A DNA stretch of 64,000 nucleotides from Tachypleus tridentatus. Its lineage: Eukaryota; Arthropoda; Merostomata; Xiphosura; Limulidae. This document shows, piece by piece, positions 25,399 through 37,615 of this stretch (its first letter is position 1; every line of letters begins with the position of its first letter). Both the position numbers and the translations under genes were made by a program. The notes under the pieces were generated by a model that did no database searches, was not told the origin of the DNA, and was given only the letters and a program-made list of their open reading frames with translations. The stretch is taken from positions 37,623,771-37,687,770 of the forward strand of contig NW_027467782.1 in NCBI RefSeq assembly GCF_004210375.1, read 5' to 3'.

Positions 25399-25497
25399 CT
25401 TTTTTGCGGCTTAGTGAAATTCAGATGTGTACTCACTATGTGCGATGTGACAATTGCTTTTGCTAATGCCACCTTCTTTGACAACCTTTTGGCAAAT

Positions 25498-25743
25498 AAA
25501 AATGTTGGTTGTATTTCTGTTTGTTTCTAGCTCAGGGGTCTCCAAACTTTTTTCACAGGGGAAAGATTTCTTGGGGAATAAGAAGCGCAAGCCGCATGAT
25601 CATTATATTCAATACTCACAAACAAAACGAAAACTCTCTGTAAAAGACTTAACACAAAGTTTAGGATACCACATTAACCACGTGGGAGTCGCATGCAATA
25701 CACACATATAATAAATACAAACAGAAATACAACCAACATTTTT
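25498..25743. repeat. 26-bp perfect inverted repeats flanking 194 bp
   Basis: AAAAATGTTGGTTGTATTTC plus six more bases at 25498-25523 returns as its exact reverse complement at 25718-25743. The enclosed segment starts with CAGGGGTCTCCAAAC (25534-25548), which resembles the left end of the neighbouring hAT element in the same, not inverted, direction. This could be a foldback or MITE-like element inserted at the right end of the hAT copy. Confidence 0.75.
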
Positions 25744-26280
25744 GACTCGAACAAAATAATTATGACACACCTACACTCCCGGCAACAGGCCTAGTTACAA
25801 GGCAATAAAAAGTTAAACGAAAGAGGTCGGAGAAGGCGTAGCTACACATTAATCAAAATATGTTGTTTTAAAACGAAATATTACATTTTCTCTTCTCTTT
25901 TAATCTTCGGTAAAACGTTCCTGATTTCCTTATGAAAAACAGAGTTATACGGCAGTGATTATACTTTTAAAATTTATTGTAGAAATATTTGTATACACAA
26001 ACTTGAGAGTACGCATACAATATTCACGTGCTTGAGTAAAACGTATATTTACAATAATACACATTACGACGTTTGCTCACGTTTGTTGTAAAAGTTTCTA
26101 ATACAAAACGCCCCTGTTAAAATCACCAGTAATTGTTCTGAAAGACACTACAATATGATTGTTTCTGCTATAACACAGGTTGAGCTCTAAAAGACACTCT
26201 TTTGTTGATATTATTTGTTGGAGTGTATTAAGAATAATTATACTGTTCTAGACGTTAAACTAAACAGTATTGAGTGTTGG

Positions 26281-26512
26281 TTCGTTTTTTGAATTTCGCG
26301 TAAAGTTACTCGAAGATCCCTAATTTAGCAGTGTAAGACTAGAGGGAAGGCAGCTAGTCATCATCACCCACCGCCAACTCTTTTACCAACAAATACTGAC
26401 CGTTACATTTTAACGCCCCCACGGCTGAAAGGGCGAGCATGTTTGGCGCGACGGGGATGCGAAACCGCGACCCTCAGATTACACGTCGCACGCCTTAACA
26501 CGCTTGTTGAGT
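26281..26512 (-). mobile_element. SINE-A copy, 5' truncated
   Basis: Minus orientation from the tail (TTTTTTGAATTTCGCGTAAA) to just before the conserved 5' end (…CGCCTTAACACGC). Confidence 0.88.
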
Positions 26513-26730
26513 GTTACGAGAGTTAATTCAAGGGAGTGACATTGGTTATAAACCTGTGGGGCGTGGAGATCATAATTATTGCTGTAGTCTTCAACAAAAC
26601 AACTTGTCCCAACCGAAAGTTAGTCTGGGTTTTTCTACACAATATCTTTTATGATCACGTTAAACTTCAACTTCTCATACAGAAATGAAACGGCGGTACG
26701 AAGCAGAAATCGTTGAGACAGTTTTAAATT

Positions 26731-27030
26731 TGACCTAATCTCGAAAAGGAAATCTTTACTGTGACGCCACCTTTCTCGAATGTCATGTTGACCTGATATA
26801 GTTTTATCTTTGACCCAATTTCTGATAGAAAATCTTTATTGTGGAGCCACTTTCTCGAATGTAGTGTTGACCCGAAATATTTTATCTTTGACCTAATCTC
26901 TAATAGGTAATCTGTATCACCGCACCACCTTTTTTGGAATGTAGTGTTGACCTGAAACAGTTTGATCTTTGACCCAATTTCTGATAGAAAATCTTTATTG
27001 TGGCGCCACTTTCTCGAATGTAATGCTGTC
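26731..27030. repeat. Four tandem units of about 80 bp
   Basis: TTTGACC(T/C)AAT(C/T)TC… starts at 26731, 26811, 26889 and 26970, each with TTCTCGAATGTAGTGTTGAC-like ends. Units 2 and 4 are closest to each other. The 106-codon minus-strand frame across it is a repeat artefact. Confidence 0.88.
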
Positions 27031-27849
27031 CACATTAACTCCATTATAGAAATAAAGTACTCTGATTCTTATATTAGATTTCGCGATCGTGCCAAATGGT
27101 CAAGATGCGGTTAGATTTTTGATAGAAATGTTTCTAAAGTTCGTCAAAAAAACAACAAACAAACAAACCAAAAACGAATTATAGAAATAGCCGACTTTTC
27201 CCAGTGTTGTCAAATAAACATACACCTAAATTTCTTTAAGCTTTTGTAATTAAACAGAAGATAAACATCTTCTGCGAAATAAAATGCGCATGTCCGAGGT
27301 TGTGTCGTGCGTGTACAACCACTGTTATTGATATTGAAACTCTCTTTTGAGCTATCGTGGTTTCTCGGCAGACAATCAATTCACTTTTTCGGTCATTTTC
27401 TTCTTGACGAATAACTTTCTCCTGTACGTAACTAAACATCCTTTCTTGTCCTTTAGGAGCAAGAACTGTGAATAACGTCATCCGTGACCGAAGCAATTTT
27501 CAATATAATTTCACATTCTAAATATTGCTCTTTTAAACAGTAGCGTGAGACGTGTGAAACACACATATTGCACATAAACCATTAAAGATATTTATCGGAT
27601 TTCCGGTGTCAAAACGTACTCTACCGTCTTGTATAAGAATAAAGAAAACTGTGCCAGTGTATGAGATTGATGATCTAAGTTTTATCGTATAAATAACACA
27701 AATGACATCAGAACACAAAGTTTTGATATACATGCAATTTATTTACAATATTTTAATGCAATATAAATGTAAACAAAACACACCGTATCTAAAGAAGAAT
27801 TCTCTTCCAACATTTGTCTTTACTTAAGTACATTTTTACTCTTATGTGG

Positions 27850-28225
27850 CTCGCTCGTTCTCTCTGGGCAGGACGTGATTTAGCACTTAGCGTGTTGGAT
27901 TGTGGATTCGTGGTTCGCATCCCATTGCAGAAACAAATCGCGCAAACACTTTGTGGTTTTCAGTATACCGTAAGAGTTGATGATGTTAAATGATGTAATC
28001 ATAATAGTCTGAAAACAGATGGTCAAATGATGTAATTATAATAGTCTAAGAGCTGGCGCCCTTGTGATTTGATTATAATAGTCTAAAAGCTGACGGTCAA
28101 GTGATGTAATTATAATAGTCCGAGAGTTGACGGTGGGTGTTATTGAGCAGCTTCCTTCCCTCTAGTGTATCAGTTGAAATCTAGGGGCGGTTGCTGTTAC
28201 ATAAATATTCGAAACAAATAAACTA
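27850..28225 (+). mobile_element. SINE-D-like copy with expanded internal repeat
   Basis: Head TTTAGCACTTAGCGTGTTGG with GTGGTTCGCATCCC, then the A-like body end (TTGACGGTGGGTGTTATTGA, CTTCCTTCCCTCTAGTG). The segment 27989-28137 repeats a 36-37-bp piece (TGATGTAATTATAATAGTC…) four times. Confidence 0.72.
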
Positions 28226-29813
28226 GTGTTTATTTACTTTAAAATTTTCATTCACCCTAACGAGTGATTCAAATTATTATTAAAGGATTATGACAAGTAC
28301 ATACTTAAACACAAATCTGTTAAAAACTGAAGTTGTATCCAATACATCTAGGTGAATATTCACTATTTTTCAATGATGCACACATTTATAACAGTAAGTA
28401 CTAATTCATAAACTGAAGTTTTCATTAACTTTAAAGAATTTTCCTTTGAGTTAATCAAATAACTTTAGTGTACTCTTTGTTACAATCATTTCAAGAATTT
28501 TTTTCTGTTGATAATTTGACAGCACACTTAAAAAAAACAACTGACAACCAACGTATATTGACACTGATAAAAACAATATAGATGACAAATTTTGAACTAA
28601 AGAAAGGAAGGTTAAGATAAATTTCCTCTGAACAAAATTTAGTTCAAGATCTTTATTAAAAACATAGCTTCTTTTTCACTAAATCTACTTAACAATGATT
28701 TAAAAAGTGATGACCAGTGTAAAAATTAAAAACTTTAATTCCTGATTTATCATTATTTTAAAACACTGGAACTTAATATTGTGGAGACACTAAAACAGTT
28801 CAAAGAGTAAACATTATCTTAACAATGGTGTTTCTGAAACAAACTCTGAACACAAGTTTGAGATTCATACACAAAGTTGATAACAATTTGGAACAGATTG
28901 TAGCATTTGTTGTTGATCTGTTAACACTGTTCAAGTCTTGTTCTTTAGAATTCTGATGGCACGTCACCTTGAACAAGGTGCAGGAGCAGGCATATTACTT
29001 CATTCTACAACTCTGGAATGGTCTTCCACTTCTATAGTATCATCTTCACAATGTTTGGTTCTACCTGTGTATTCAGAGATTCTCCTAAATCAGAAAAAAA
29101 ACCAAAAAAAAACGTGCTCAGTAATAATAGTAGAAAACTGAATATGAAATTACATTTAATAAATTGTGAAACAGACTTCAGGGAAAGGAACAAAACTATG
29201 TAACAGCACCAATGTCATTAAAAGAACACACTGTAAATATAATAATCAATTTACATTTTCTTTAGTTTTACTTACACAGTATTTCATTAAGTGTGTGTGT
29301 GTGTAACATAAGTGTTTATTTTGATTTCCTGCAGTATTCTTGTTCTAAATTCAGATTGGCTCCCGAGACCTAAAAGGTTGCCGACACCTGTTCTAAAAGA
29401 TACGTGAAAGATTTTAAGTACTTATAAACATTCAACAAAAGAAAACGTCAATGTTATAATACAAGACAGTTTAAAACTGTTGTCACCAAGATGGTGTAAA
29501 CATTAAGTATATAAACAAAAATAAATAATTTGTTTAAGATTTAACAAGGTTTGACCTTTGAGGTTGCAATATATCAAATGTTAAGTGAAAGAAGAAATTT
29601 TCTAAATAACATAGACTTTTGCAAAGTTTAAAACGTACTTGTTCTTGTGGCACATATATGTATGGAAACTGTATTCCCTGTTGGACTTCATTGACCATAG
29701 ATATTTGATTAGATGTTATTATCAACCTGTTCACTTACCTCTTAAACAGAAAAAAAAACTCTGCCTTGTTCAAATTTTTAAATATTACCAATCTGTGAAA
29801 TGATGTTCTAAAA
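28226..29813. other. Probable 3' untranslated and flanking region of the anoctamin gene
   Basis: Lies directly downstream (minus sense) of the anoctamin stop. A minus-strand AATAAA is present (complement of 29313-29318). A hAT-like end (sense CAGGTGTCGGCAACCTTTT on the minus strand) lies near 29369-29390. A possible small exon at 29000-29084 is discussed in the findings. Confidence 0.4.
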
Positions 29814-29975
29814 TCATGGTGTTTCCCTCCTTCCAAGATATTTTGCTCTTTTCAGTTCTTCTTCAATAATCACATCATTGACGATGTGATTTTCATGTCT
29901 AATCTGTAGTTTCACAGACTTTGGAATGTCTGGTATTAACCAACAAATTAGAGTTGTCATGATGAATACAAGACA
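29814..29975 (-). CDS. Anoctamin terminal coding exon
   Basis: The exon is 162 nt including a TGA stop (complement of 29814-29816), after acceptor CTTTTTTTAG. It reads [20 protein letters not shown] then VKLQIRHEN and a charged tail ending LGRRETP. 'WLIPD(V/I)P..V...I..E' is the conserved cytosolic C-terminus after TM10. The preceding coding exon, expected to end in something like 'R.AF.V.FE', was not found and may lie in the N gap just upstream. A further small exon at 29000-29084 is possible (see findings). Confidence 0.88.
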   Translation of the reverse strand, partial: CLVFIMTTLICWLIPDIPKSVKLQIRHENHIVNDVIIEEELKRAKYLGRRETP

Positions 29976-32900
29976 CTAAAAAAAGGAAAAACATAAGTTT
30001 CACTGGAGCAGTTTTTTAAAACATAATCCTTTTACATAACACTGTTTAACCAATACAGATTATAAAACTTTATGAACAATGATTAAATCATGAAGTCTTC
30101 TTAAATTACTAATGAGCATGTACAGTCATTCAGAACAGTATCAGTGCTACATAATAAGAAAAACATTCTACTGGATGAACAGAAGCCACAAAAAAATCTA
30201 ACACTTATAGAATTGGGTAATAAAAGGATAGTTTATTAACAAAATGATTAATCAATCCATTTTGTGAAGGATAACTTAGTAAATGTTACTGAAACTTTTA
30301 AAACATTCTAGGATTGTCCTGGCTGTATTAAAATGTATTACCTTTTATACTCTATTTATGTTGCTTCATTAAAACAACTGAACATAGTTATAATGTTTAT
30401 ACATTTTCAGTCTCAGTAAATGTTAAAAGTTTCCAACTCCCTTGAAGTTAATTTAATACAGCAATTCTCAACTGGTTCTGTGGGTTTATGTACACCTAAA
30501 CNNNNNNNNNNNNNNNNNNNNNNNNNNNNNNNNNNNNNNNNNNNNNNNNNNNNNNNNNNNNNNNNNNNNNNNNNNNNNNNNNNNNNNNNNNNNNNNNNNN
30601 NNNNNNNNNNNNNNNNNNNNNNNNNNNNNNNNNNNNNNNNNNNNNNNNNNNNNNNNNNNNNNNNNNNNNNNNNNNNNNNNNNNNNNNNNNNNNNNNNNNN
30701 NNNNNNNNNNNNNNNNNNNNNNNNNNNNNNNNNNNNNNNNNNNNNNNNNNNNNNNNNNNNNNNNNNNNNNNNNNNNNNNNNNNNNNNNNNNNNNNNNNNN
30801 NNNNNNNNNNNNNNNNNNNNNNNNNNNNNNNNNNNNNNNNNNNNNNNNNNNNNNNNNNNNNNNNNNNNNNNNNNNNNNNNNNNNNNNNNNNNNNNNNNNN
30901 NNNNNNNNNNNNNNNNNNNNNNNNNNNNNNNNNNNNNNNNNNNNNNNNNNNNNNNNNNNNNNNNNNNNNNNNNNNNNNNNNNNNNNNNNNNNNNNNNNNN
31001 NAATTACTTTTCATAAATGTACTTGCTACAGTTAATTTTAAACATGAGTGAGGAATAAAATCATGGACAATGTTTATAATACATAATATAAAGTTTGTTT
31101 TTCAATGGCCAATAATTAATCTTTTTGTTAAAATACAGTTTACTACTAATTATTTGGTATTGGAAACTTTTGTATTAAGGTGGTTAATTACCTCAGACTC
31201 ATTTCAGTTACATTCTTAACCATAATGTTGGCAAGTCATTCTGCAATTTTATATCAAATCTTATTTCTTTATTGAAGAAATTATATTGAAATAAATAAAT
31301 TTTATAATCTTAAAATCCCTTTCTATGGCAAAAGATTAAGTATAGAAAATCTTAGTGATTTACATAAAAAACATAATTAAAGAAAAAGTTATTAATTCAA
31401 ATTCTGTTAAACATTTATGAAACAAAAAGTAACTTCTGAGTTACAAGGTGACAAGTGCCTGCAGGATCAAACTACTTCATGAAAAAGACAATCAATACAT
31501 CTTGCTCTGATCCACCAAATACTTATAAAGTAGTGTACAACTTTGGTCTTCATACACAAGAAGGAATGGTGATGTATAAAGGACTGTTCAGAGTGATGCA
31601 ACCTAAACTGATTATCAAGTAAAAAACGAGGAAGTTATCTTTCTATTCAAGTCACTAGTTGGCCCTCGATAGTCTTCACTTGAAATATTATCTGTATGTT
31701 TAAGTGGGTGATACTGATGAATCAGGGAGATAATCCTGTCATTGTACTATGTAGTGCTGGCTTGTGACTCTTCACCATATTTTATGCACAATATCTCAAG
31801 GAAGATCCAGAGGCATGCTCCCCAAGAAATATTTAAAATCAGAAACACCATTCTCTCTATTTTCTGGTCTATTTTAAAATAAGGGTATGAAAAATTATTA
31901 AATTTGCAATGAACATGTGATTTAGTAAGGTGTAAAACATCTTTTCATGAATGTTATTACTCTTCTTCCTTCAGTAATATGAAGATGACTTTGAAGTAGG
32001 TAAAACTTTTTGGTAAATATAATTTTTTTGGAGGAGTGAGTGGTGAAAAGACTGATCACAATAGGCCAGGTGGTTAAGGCACTTGACTCGTAAGCGGAGG
32101 GTAGCAGGCTTGAATCTCGATCACACCCAATATGCTCGCTATTTCAGCCATAGGAACTTCATAATGTAGCGCTTAATTGCACTATTTGTTGGTAAAAGAG
32201 TCGTCCAATAGTTGACGGTGAATGATGTTGACTAGCTACCTTCCCATTTGCCTTCAACTACCAAATTAGGGACGGCTAACGCAGATTGCCCTCGTGTAGC
32301 TTTGCATGAAATTCAAAATAACACTGAACACAATATTCCAAATGTTTGCTCTTAAGTTATATACCTGCCAGGCGAGTTCTTTAAAGAATTTTCATAACAA
32401 TAATTGTGATTATCTAACAAGTATTATTATCAAACAATAATATTTTGCAATAAAAATCGCGTAATCTTTAGCCCTTGGTGAGCTCAGCAGATAGCCCAAT
32501 GTGCCTTTGCTATAAGAAAACACACACACAAACACGTAATCTTAATATTTTTTTCTATCTCATTTTAAATTTGAATATTTTGAATTAAAATCAAAGCTGT
32601 TTCCAAATTGAATTGTGGTTCTGTGGCATTACCACAAATTTTTCACCTTCTAGTTTCTGTACTTTGTCAGCTTTAGGCATTTAATCAAAAACTTCTACAA
32701 TACATTATTTGTCTGACATCTTTGTTGCTTCTAAGCATTGTAAAATCACGTGCTTATATTAAAAATATCAACAATCAATTAGTTTCTTAGCAACACAGAA
32801 ATTAGGAAACTTTTATAACCTTAGTTACATAAAACATTTAAATTTTAGTGCAAATAGATATAAAGTTATAGTGGAGATGAAATTACATTTACAAACATTT

Positions 32901-35900
32901 ATTTTTATCACACTCGGTGCTTTAATAACCGCAATGCCCGCACAAACAACAGTTAAACGTGAAGGTATTGAACTCAACGCCTTGAACAGCTTATTGTATT
33001 AAGTAGCTGATATCTATCACTGACTATATCTTTCACTTTGGACGAATAATTTAGGGATGGCTTATGCAGCCACTCTCATGTAGCTTTGTGCGAAATTCAA
33101 AGAAACAAATCTTTAATTTTGATCTAGGAAGATATCTTTATCTGTCGGATCAACGTGTCAATGAGAAAGCAAAATTTGAGAATAAATACAGCACTGTATT
33201 GTTCTATCTCTTGGGTTTTGGGTATCATATGTACTCTGGAGGGTCAGGTGCTCTTTGACCTCTTCCGCTGTTCTTATTAAAATGATCATGCAGTGTTGGT
33301 TGGTGTTAGTTCCTGCTTTAGAGTCAGAGTGGGCTGAATTTACTCCGACCCTTTTAAGATCAATGTCCATGTACTGGTATACATATACAGATATTATTTT
33401 GCCTTGTCAGTAAGAAGTCTAGATTGATGGTGGCCCTTTTTTCAATATATATTATGATTTAATCTTTTTTCTTCATTCATTTTTTTGTGTTTAAAATATG
33501 TGTTGATCGGGTAGAAGTGTTTAGGACTACCTTCATCATGTAATGAGGTACCTCTCTGGTTCGCTTAATAATTCATTTTTCATCCAATCTTTATCAAAAT
33601 ACTTTTGTACGACGTAACAGTCTATTTGGTATGGTTGGTATGTTTAAATATTTGTGTATGAATTTGAATGTTGCTTCTCTGGGAACTCTATATGCTGTTG
33701 TGAGGAGTGTGTTTTGAATTGTTTGCAACTTCATTTTAATTGTTTTGTCACTTACAATGTTGGAGCTGCAGTCATTTACTGGTCTGATGCATGTTTTGTA
33801 TATTTTTCGTGTATTGTCTGTTGATGCTCCACTATTCATGCAAATAAGACTCCAAGCATAGTTGGTTCTTCGCCAGACTTTAGTTTCATTTACATGGTTA
33901 GTTTTAGTGTCATAGGCAAGACTTAGAAATCTTGCCAATGTGGTAGGCAGAAGCAGTGTTCCATTCACATATTCTTCAGGCTGAAGTATTTTTTTGTATC
34001 TTGTCAACTATGTCAAGACGACAAGTTGTGTTTCTGCTGTATTTAATTTTATTTTGTATTTTCGACAATAATCATTTATTCTGTTTAGTTGTTGTTGTAT
34101 GTTTATGGCTGTTGTTGTTGGTGCTGTGGCACTTTTCGATACTGCCACATCATCAGCAAACTATGAAGAGAATCCATGCTTAGGATCCTTCAATGGCAAA
34201 TTGTTAACATACATGATGAAGAGTATAGAGCTGACCACCCCTCCCTGAGGTACACCAGCTTCTGGAGTAAAGTACTCAGAAAAGGTTCCCCTACATTTAC
34301 TCCACATTTTCTATTTTTCAAAAAGGTAGATAACCAGCAAATAATTCCACGCAGTAGTCACATTTCCTTCACACGTAACTGTAGACCATTGTGCCATACA
34401 GTATCAAATGCTTTCTCAATGTCAAGAAAGCAGGAGACAGTGCATTGGTTTTGTTAAAGCTGTCGACTATCTCTTCAGTGAGTCTCACTAAGTGGTCAGT
34501 TGTTGTCTAAATTTTCTGAATACTTTTGTTCTTCTGGTAACTTTCATGTTATTTCCAAGAATGTGGAGAGCCTATTACTGACTATTCTCTCAAGAATTTT
34601 GCCTACACAGCTGATCAAGCTGATTGGTCGGTAGCCATTAGGTTTATCTGCTGGCTTTCATACCTTATGGAACATTAGAATATTAACATGCATCCAAGAA
34701 ATTGGTATGTGTTCTAAGGATAGTGATAAGTTAAAAAGTGCTTTTTGGTGATCAAACAATTTTGAGTGCCCTTTTGGGAAGATGGTTTGTATCTCATCTT
34801 CACCCAAGATTTGTTTCTGTGTTTTTATTGCTTCAAGAAGTTCATGTATGAATATTTCTTTCATTAGGATCGTGTCTTCATAGTTTATGATGTGTCTTGT
34901 ATTTTCCTCAGATACACTTGTTAAGAAAAATTGGTTCAAATTGTTCTTTGTTGTTTAGAATATAATTTGTGACTTTGTTGTAAAAATAAGCATTTATATC
35001 CAGATCTGTATGCATTTTAAATGTATTCTGTGGTTGGTTCACTTAATTTAGTTTGTTTTAAATTTCGCACAAAGCAACACGTAGACCTGCTGCACCAGAT
35101 GTCTTTAATTTAGCAGTGTAAGACCAGAGGAATGGCAGCTAGTCATCACCATCCACCACCAACTCTTGGGGTACGCTTTACCAACGAATGGGATTGACCG
35201 TCGCATCATAACAAACCTGCGACTGAAAGGTCGAAGCGTGTTTGGTGTGATGAGGAATCAAACTCGTGATCCTCAGATTACGAGTCGAGTGCCTTAAACA
35301 CCTGGCTATGCTGGGCTATTTACAAAAAAAAGAATACTGAACAAAATTTGTGTAGATATTATAATGTACATCAATTAATTTATAAGGAAGTGACTGAAAA
35401 CAGAAAGGAAAAGAAAACCTCCAGAAAATTGTTAAACCTTCTCAAGTGTGAAAACATTTAAAACTTTGCTAAACTAGTTTAAACACCTGGCCATGCCGGT
35501 ATCTGTTTACTCTCTTCTGTAAAAGATGATAAACTCAAGATTTCGTAAATAATTTTAATATTTTTGGAATATCTTCTTTCAAACATTTCCAGTCACTTTA
35601 TGTTTTTCTCTTATTGTGAAAATGTGTTGTTCTTACAGCAAAGCAACAACAGGAAATCCTCTCTGTCTACCAATGGGAAATCAAATGCTTGATTTTAGGA
35701 TTGTAAATCCTAACTTATCATTAATTATGAATGTATTTTGAGTTTTTTGAGTAAAAAGCTTTTACTTTGATATTCAAATATTTGCAAGAGACTTAAATTT
35801 ACTGAAAAATACAAAAAATGGACTGCTTATAATTGGAAAGAGCTGTTATAGATGGATGAATCCAAGTTTGAAGTATTTCGGTCAAAGTGTTGGTAGTATG

Positions 35901-37580
35901 TCTGGCTGAAGGTAGTAGAAAGATACTTATCTCAATGCATGGCACCTGCCATAAATCATGGCAGAAGCAGTGTGATGATCTGGAGACATTTCTCCGCTGA
36001 GGTAATAGAAAATATCTACAAAATAAATGGAATAATAGACCAGCACAAATACAATGCAGTACTGATCGAGTATGGTATACCCGTGGTTTGCATATTATTG
36101 GTAAAGGACTCTACTGCCAAGATTATAATAACCTCAGATACTCATACAACCAATGTAGAAAAATTTACTTAGCTATGAAAGCTGTTGCTAAAATCATTCA
36201 AATGATGTAATTGCCTCCCAAAGAGTTGCAGTCTCAACCTAATTGAGCAGATCTGGGATTTGATAGATTGAAAACTTGACAAATCAAAAGTTACTTCCAA
36301 AAAGCTTCATATGAGTGTATCAGAGACACTTGGAGTAAAATCTCAAAGGACACTCTTATTAATTATCTTGCAGCAATACCTAAAACCATCCATAGTAATT
36401 AAAACAAGAGAGAGACAACAAAATGCTAACTGTTTCCTTAATCAATCACTCTAACTACATTTCAGTTGTACTGAGTTTAGTATGGGATTCACCTTCTATT
36501 GTTCTTTTGAGACAACCTGAAATCTATTTTTGACTTTGTCCTAACACATTTCCACACTTCTGTATTACAAGTTTAACATATGTTACAGGGAAGAGCATTA
36601 TAAAGACAGGCTGATAAATAAAGAGTATATAACATTAAACTACAACTTTTTTACCAACACAATTTGTATAAACAAGAGCAAAGTAAGTGTACTGTAAATT
36701 TGACTTGCATTGTGAAAGAATCTATAGGGATTCATACTTAACCATTCCTCTGTAAGAAAATGTTTTCAAGCTTGAAATTTCTACTGACAAAAATGTTACA
36801 TATGCTTTATCATAAAAAGCATAAAAAAATAACATTACAAAAATTAACTCTCAACTCATTAACAGTCTTACAAGAGTCTTACTGTAATTTATTGAATAAT
36901 TCCCAATTTTATTAGCAATACAAGATATTACAGAATGTTCTTTACTTTGGAGTTAAACTTGAAGAACAAAAAAAAATATTTTCTTCTTGTTTCTCAAACA
37001 ATTAGTGAAATTCTCCATTAATTATTGTAAACAATTTAAACTTTTCCATCACCATTTTTAAAATATTTGTTTTATATTACAAGTTACCAGTACTGATAAT
37101 GGTATCACTTACATTTAAAAGTACATGTTTTTTTAGTTGATTTGTTCATTTTTCTCTCACTCAACAAATATTATAAAAGGTGGAATGATATCTTTAAATT
37201 TCTATAAATATCCATAAATGGTCTTTCTTTATGAAAATTTACTTAACATCCAACTTTCATCATTATTTTCATAATGCATGACATTGTAGGTGTGTCATTT
37301 TCCTGAACTTTCAAAACTGTATCATATGACATGAAGTATTAATTAGAAAGGTTCTAGTGTAACTTCCTCCTCAAGACATTATGTAGTAAATTACATTCAC
37401 AGCAACACAAATTGGTAAGCTTGATATGAAAGATGTGCAACTCACAGTAATTCACTTATTTTATATATATCAGATATTTGAGAATAAAATACATGATAGA
37501 AATATTTGCTTCTGAAAAAAATGCATAGAAAAGGAGCAAGTAGATAGTGATTTCTACTACCATAAACAAACAGTAACATG

Positions 37581-37615
<35 letters not shown>

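Noticed and set aside
26724..27044. 106-codon minus-strand frame with internal peptide repeats
   Set aside because: It follows from the four 80-bp tandem DNA units; peptide similarity mirrors DNA similarity.
25534..29390. CAGGGGTCTCCAAAC at 25534 and inverted CAGGTGTCGGCAACC near 29375 as two ends of one 3.8-kb hAT element
   Set aside because: The two ends differ at several positions, no transposase lies between, and several SINEs and tandem repeats interrupt; coincidence or two separate elements is as likely.
30420..31016. Long open frames over the N block
   Set aside because: They consist of undetermined bases and carry no information.
31457..31622. 54-codon plus-strand frame with [15 protein letters not shown]
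   Set aside because: Could be an exon, but there is no clear acceptor, no known family, and it lies in an anoctamin intron; evidence too thin for a gene call.
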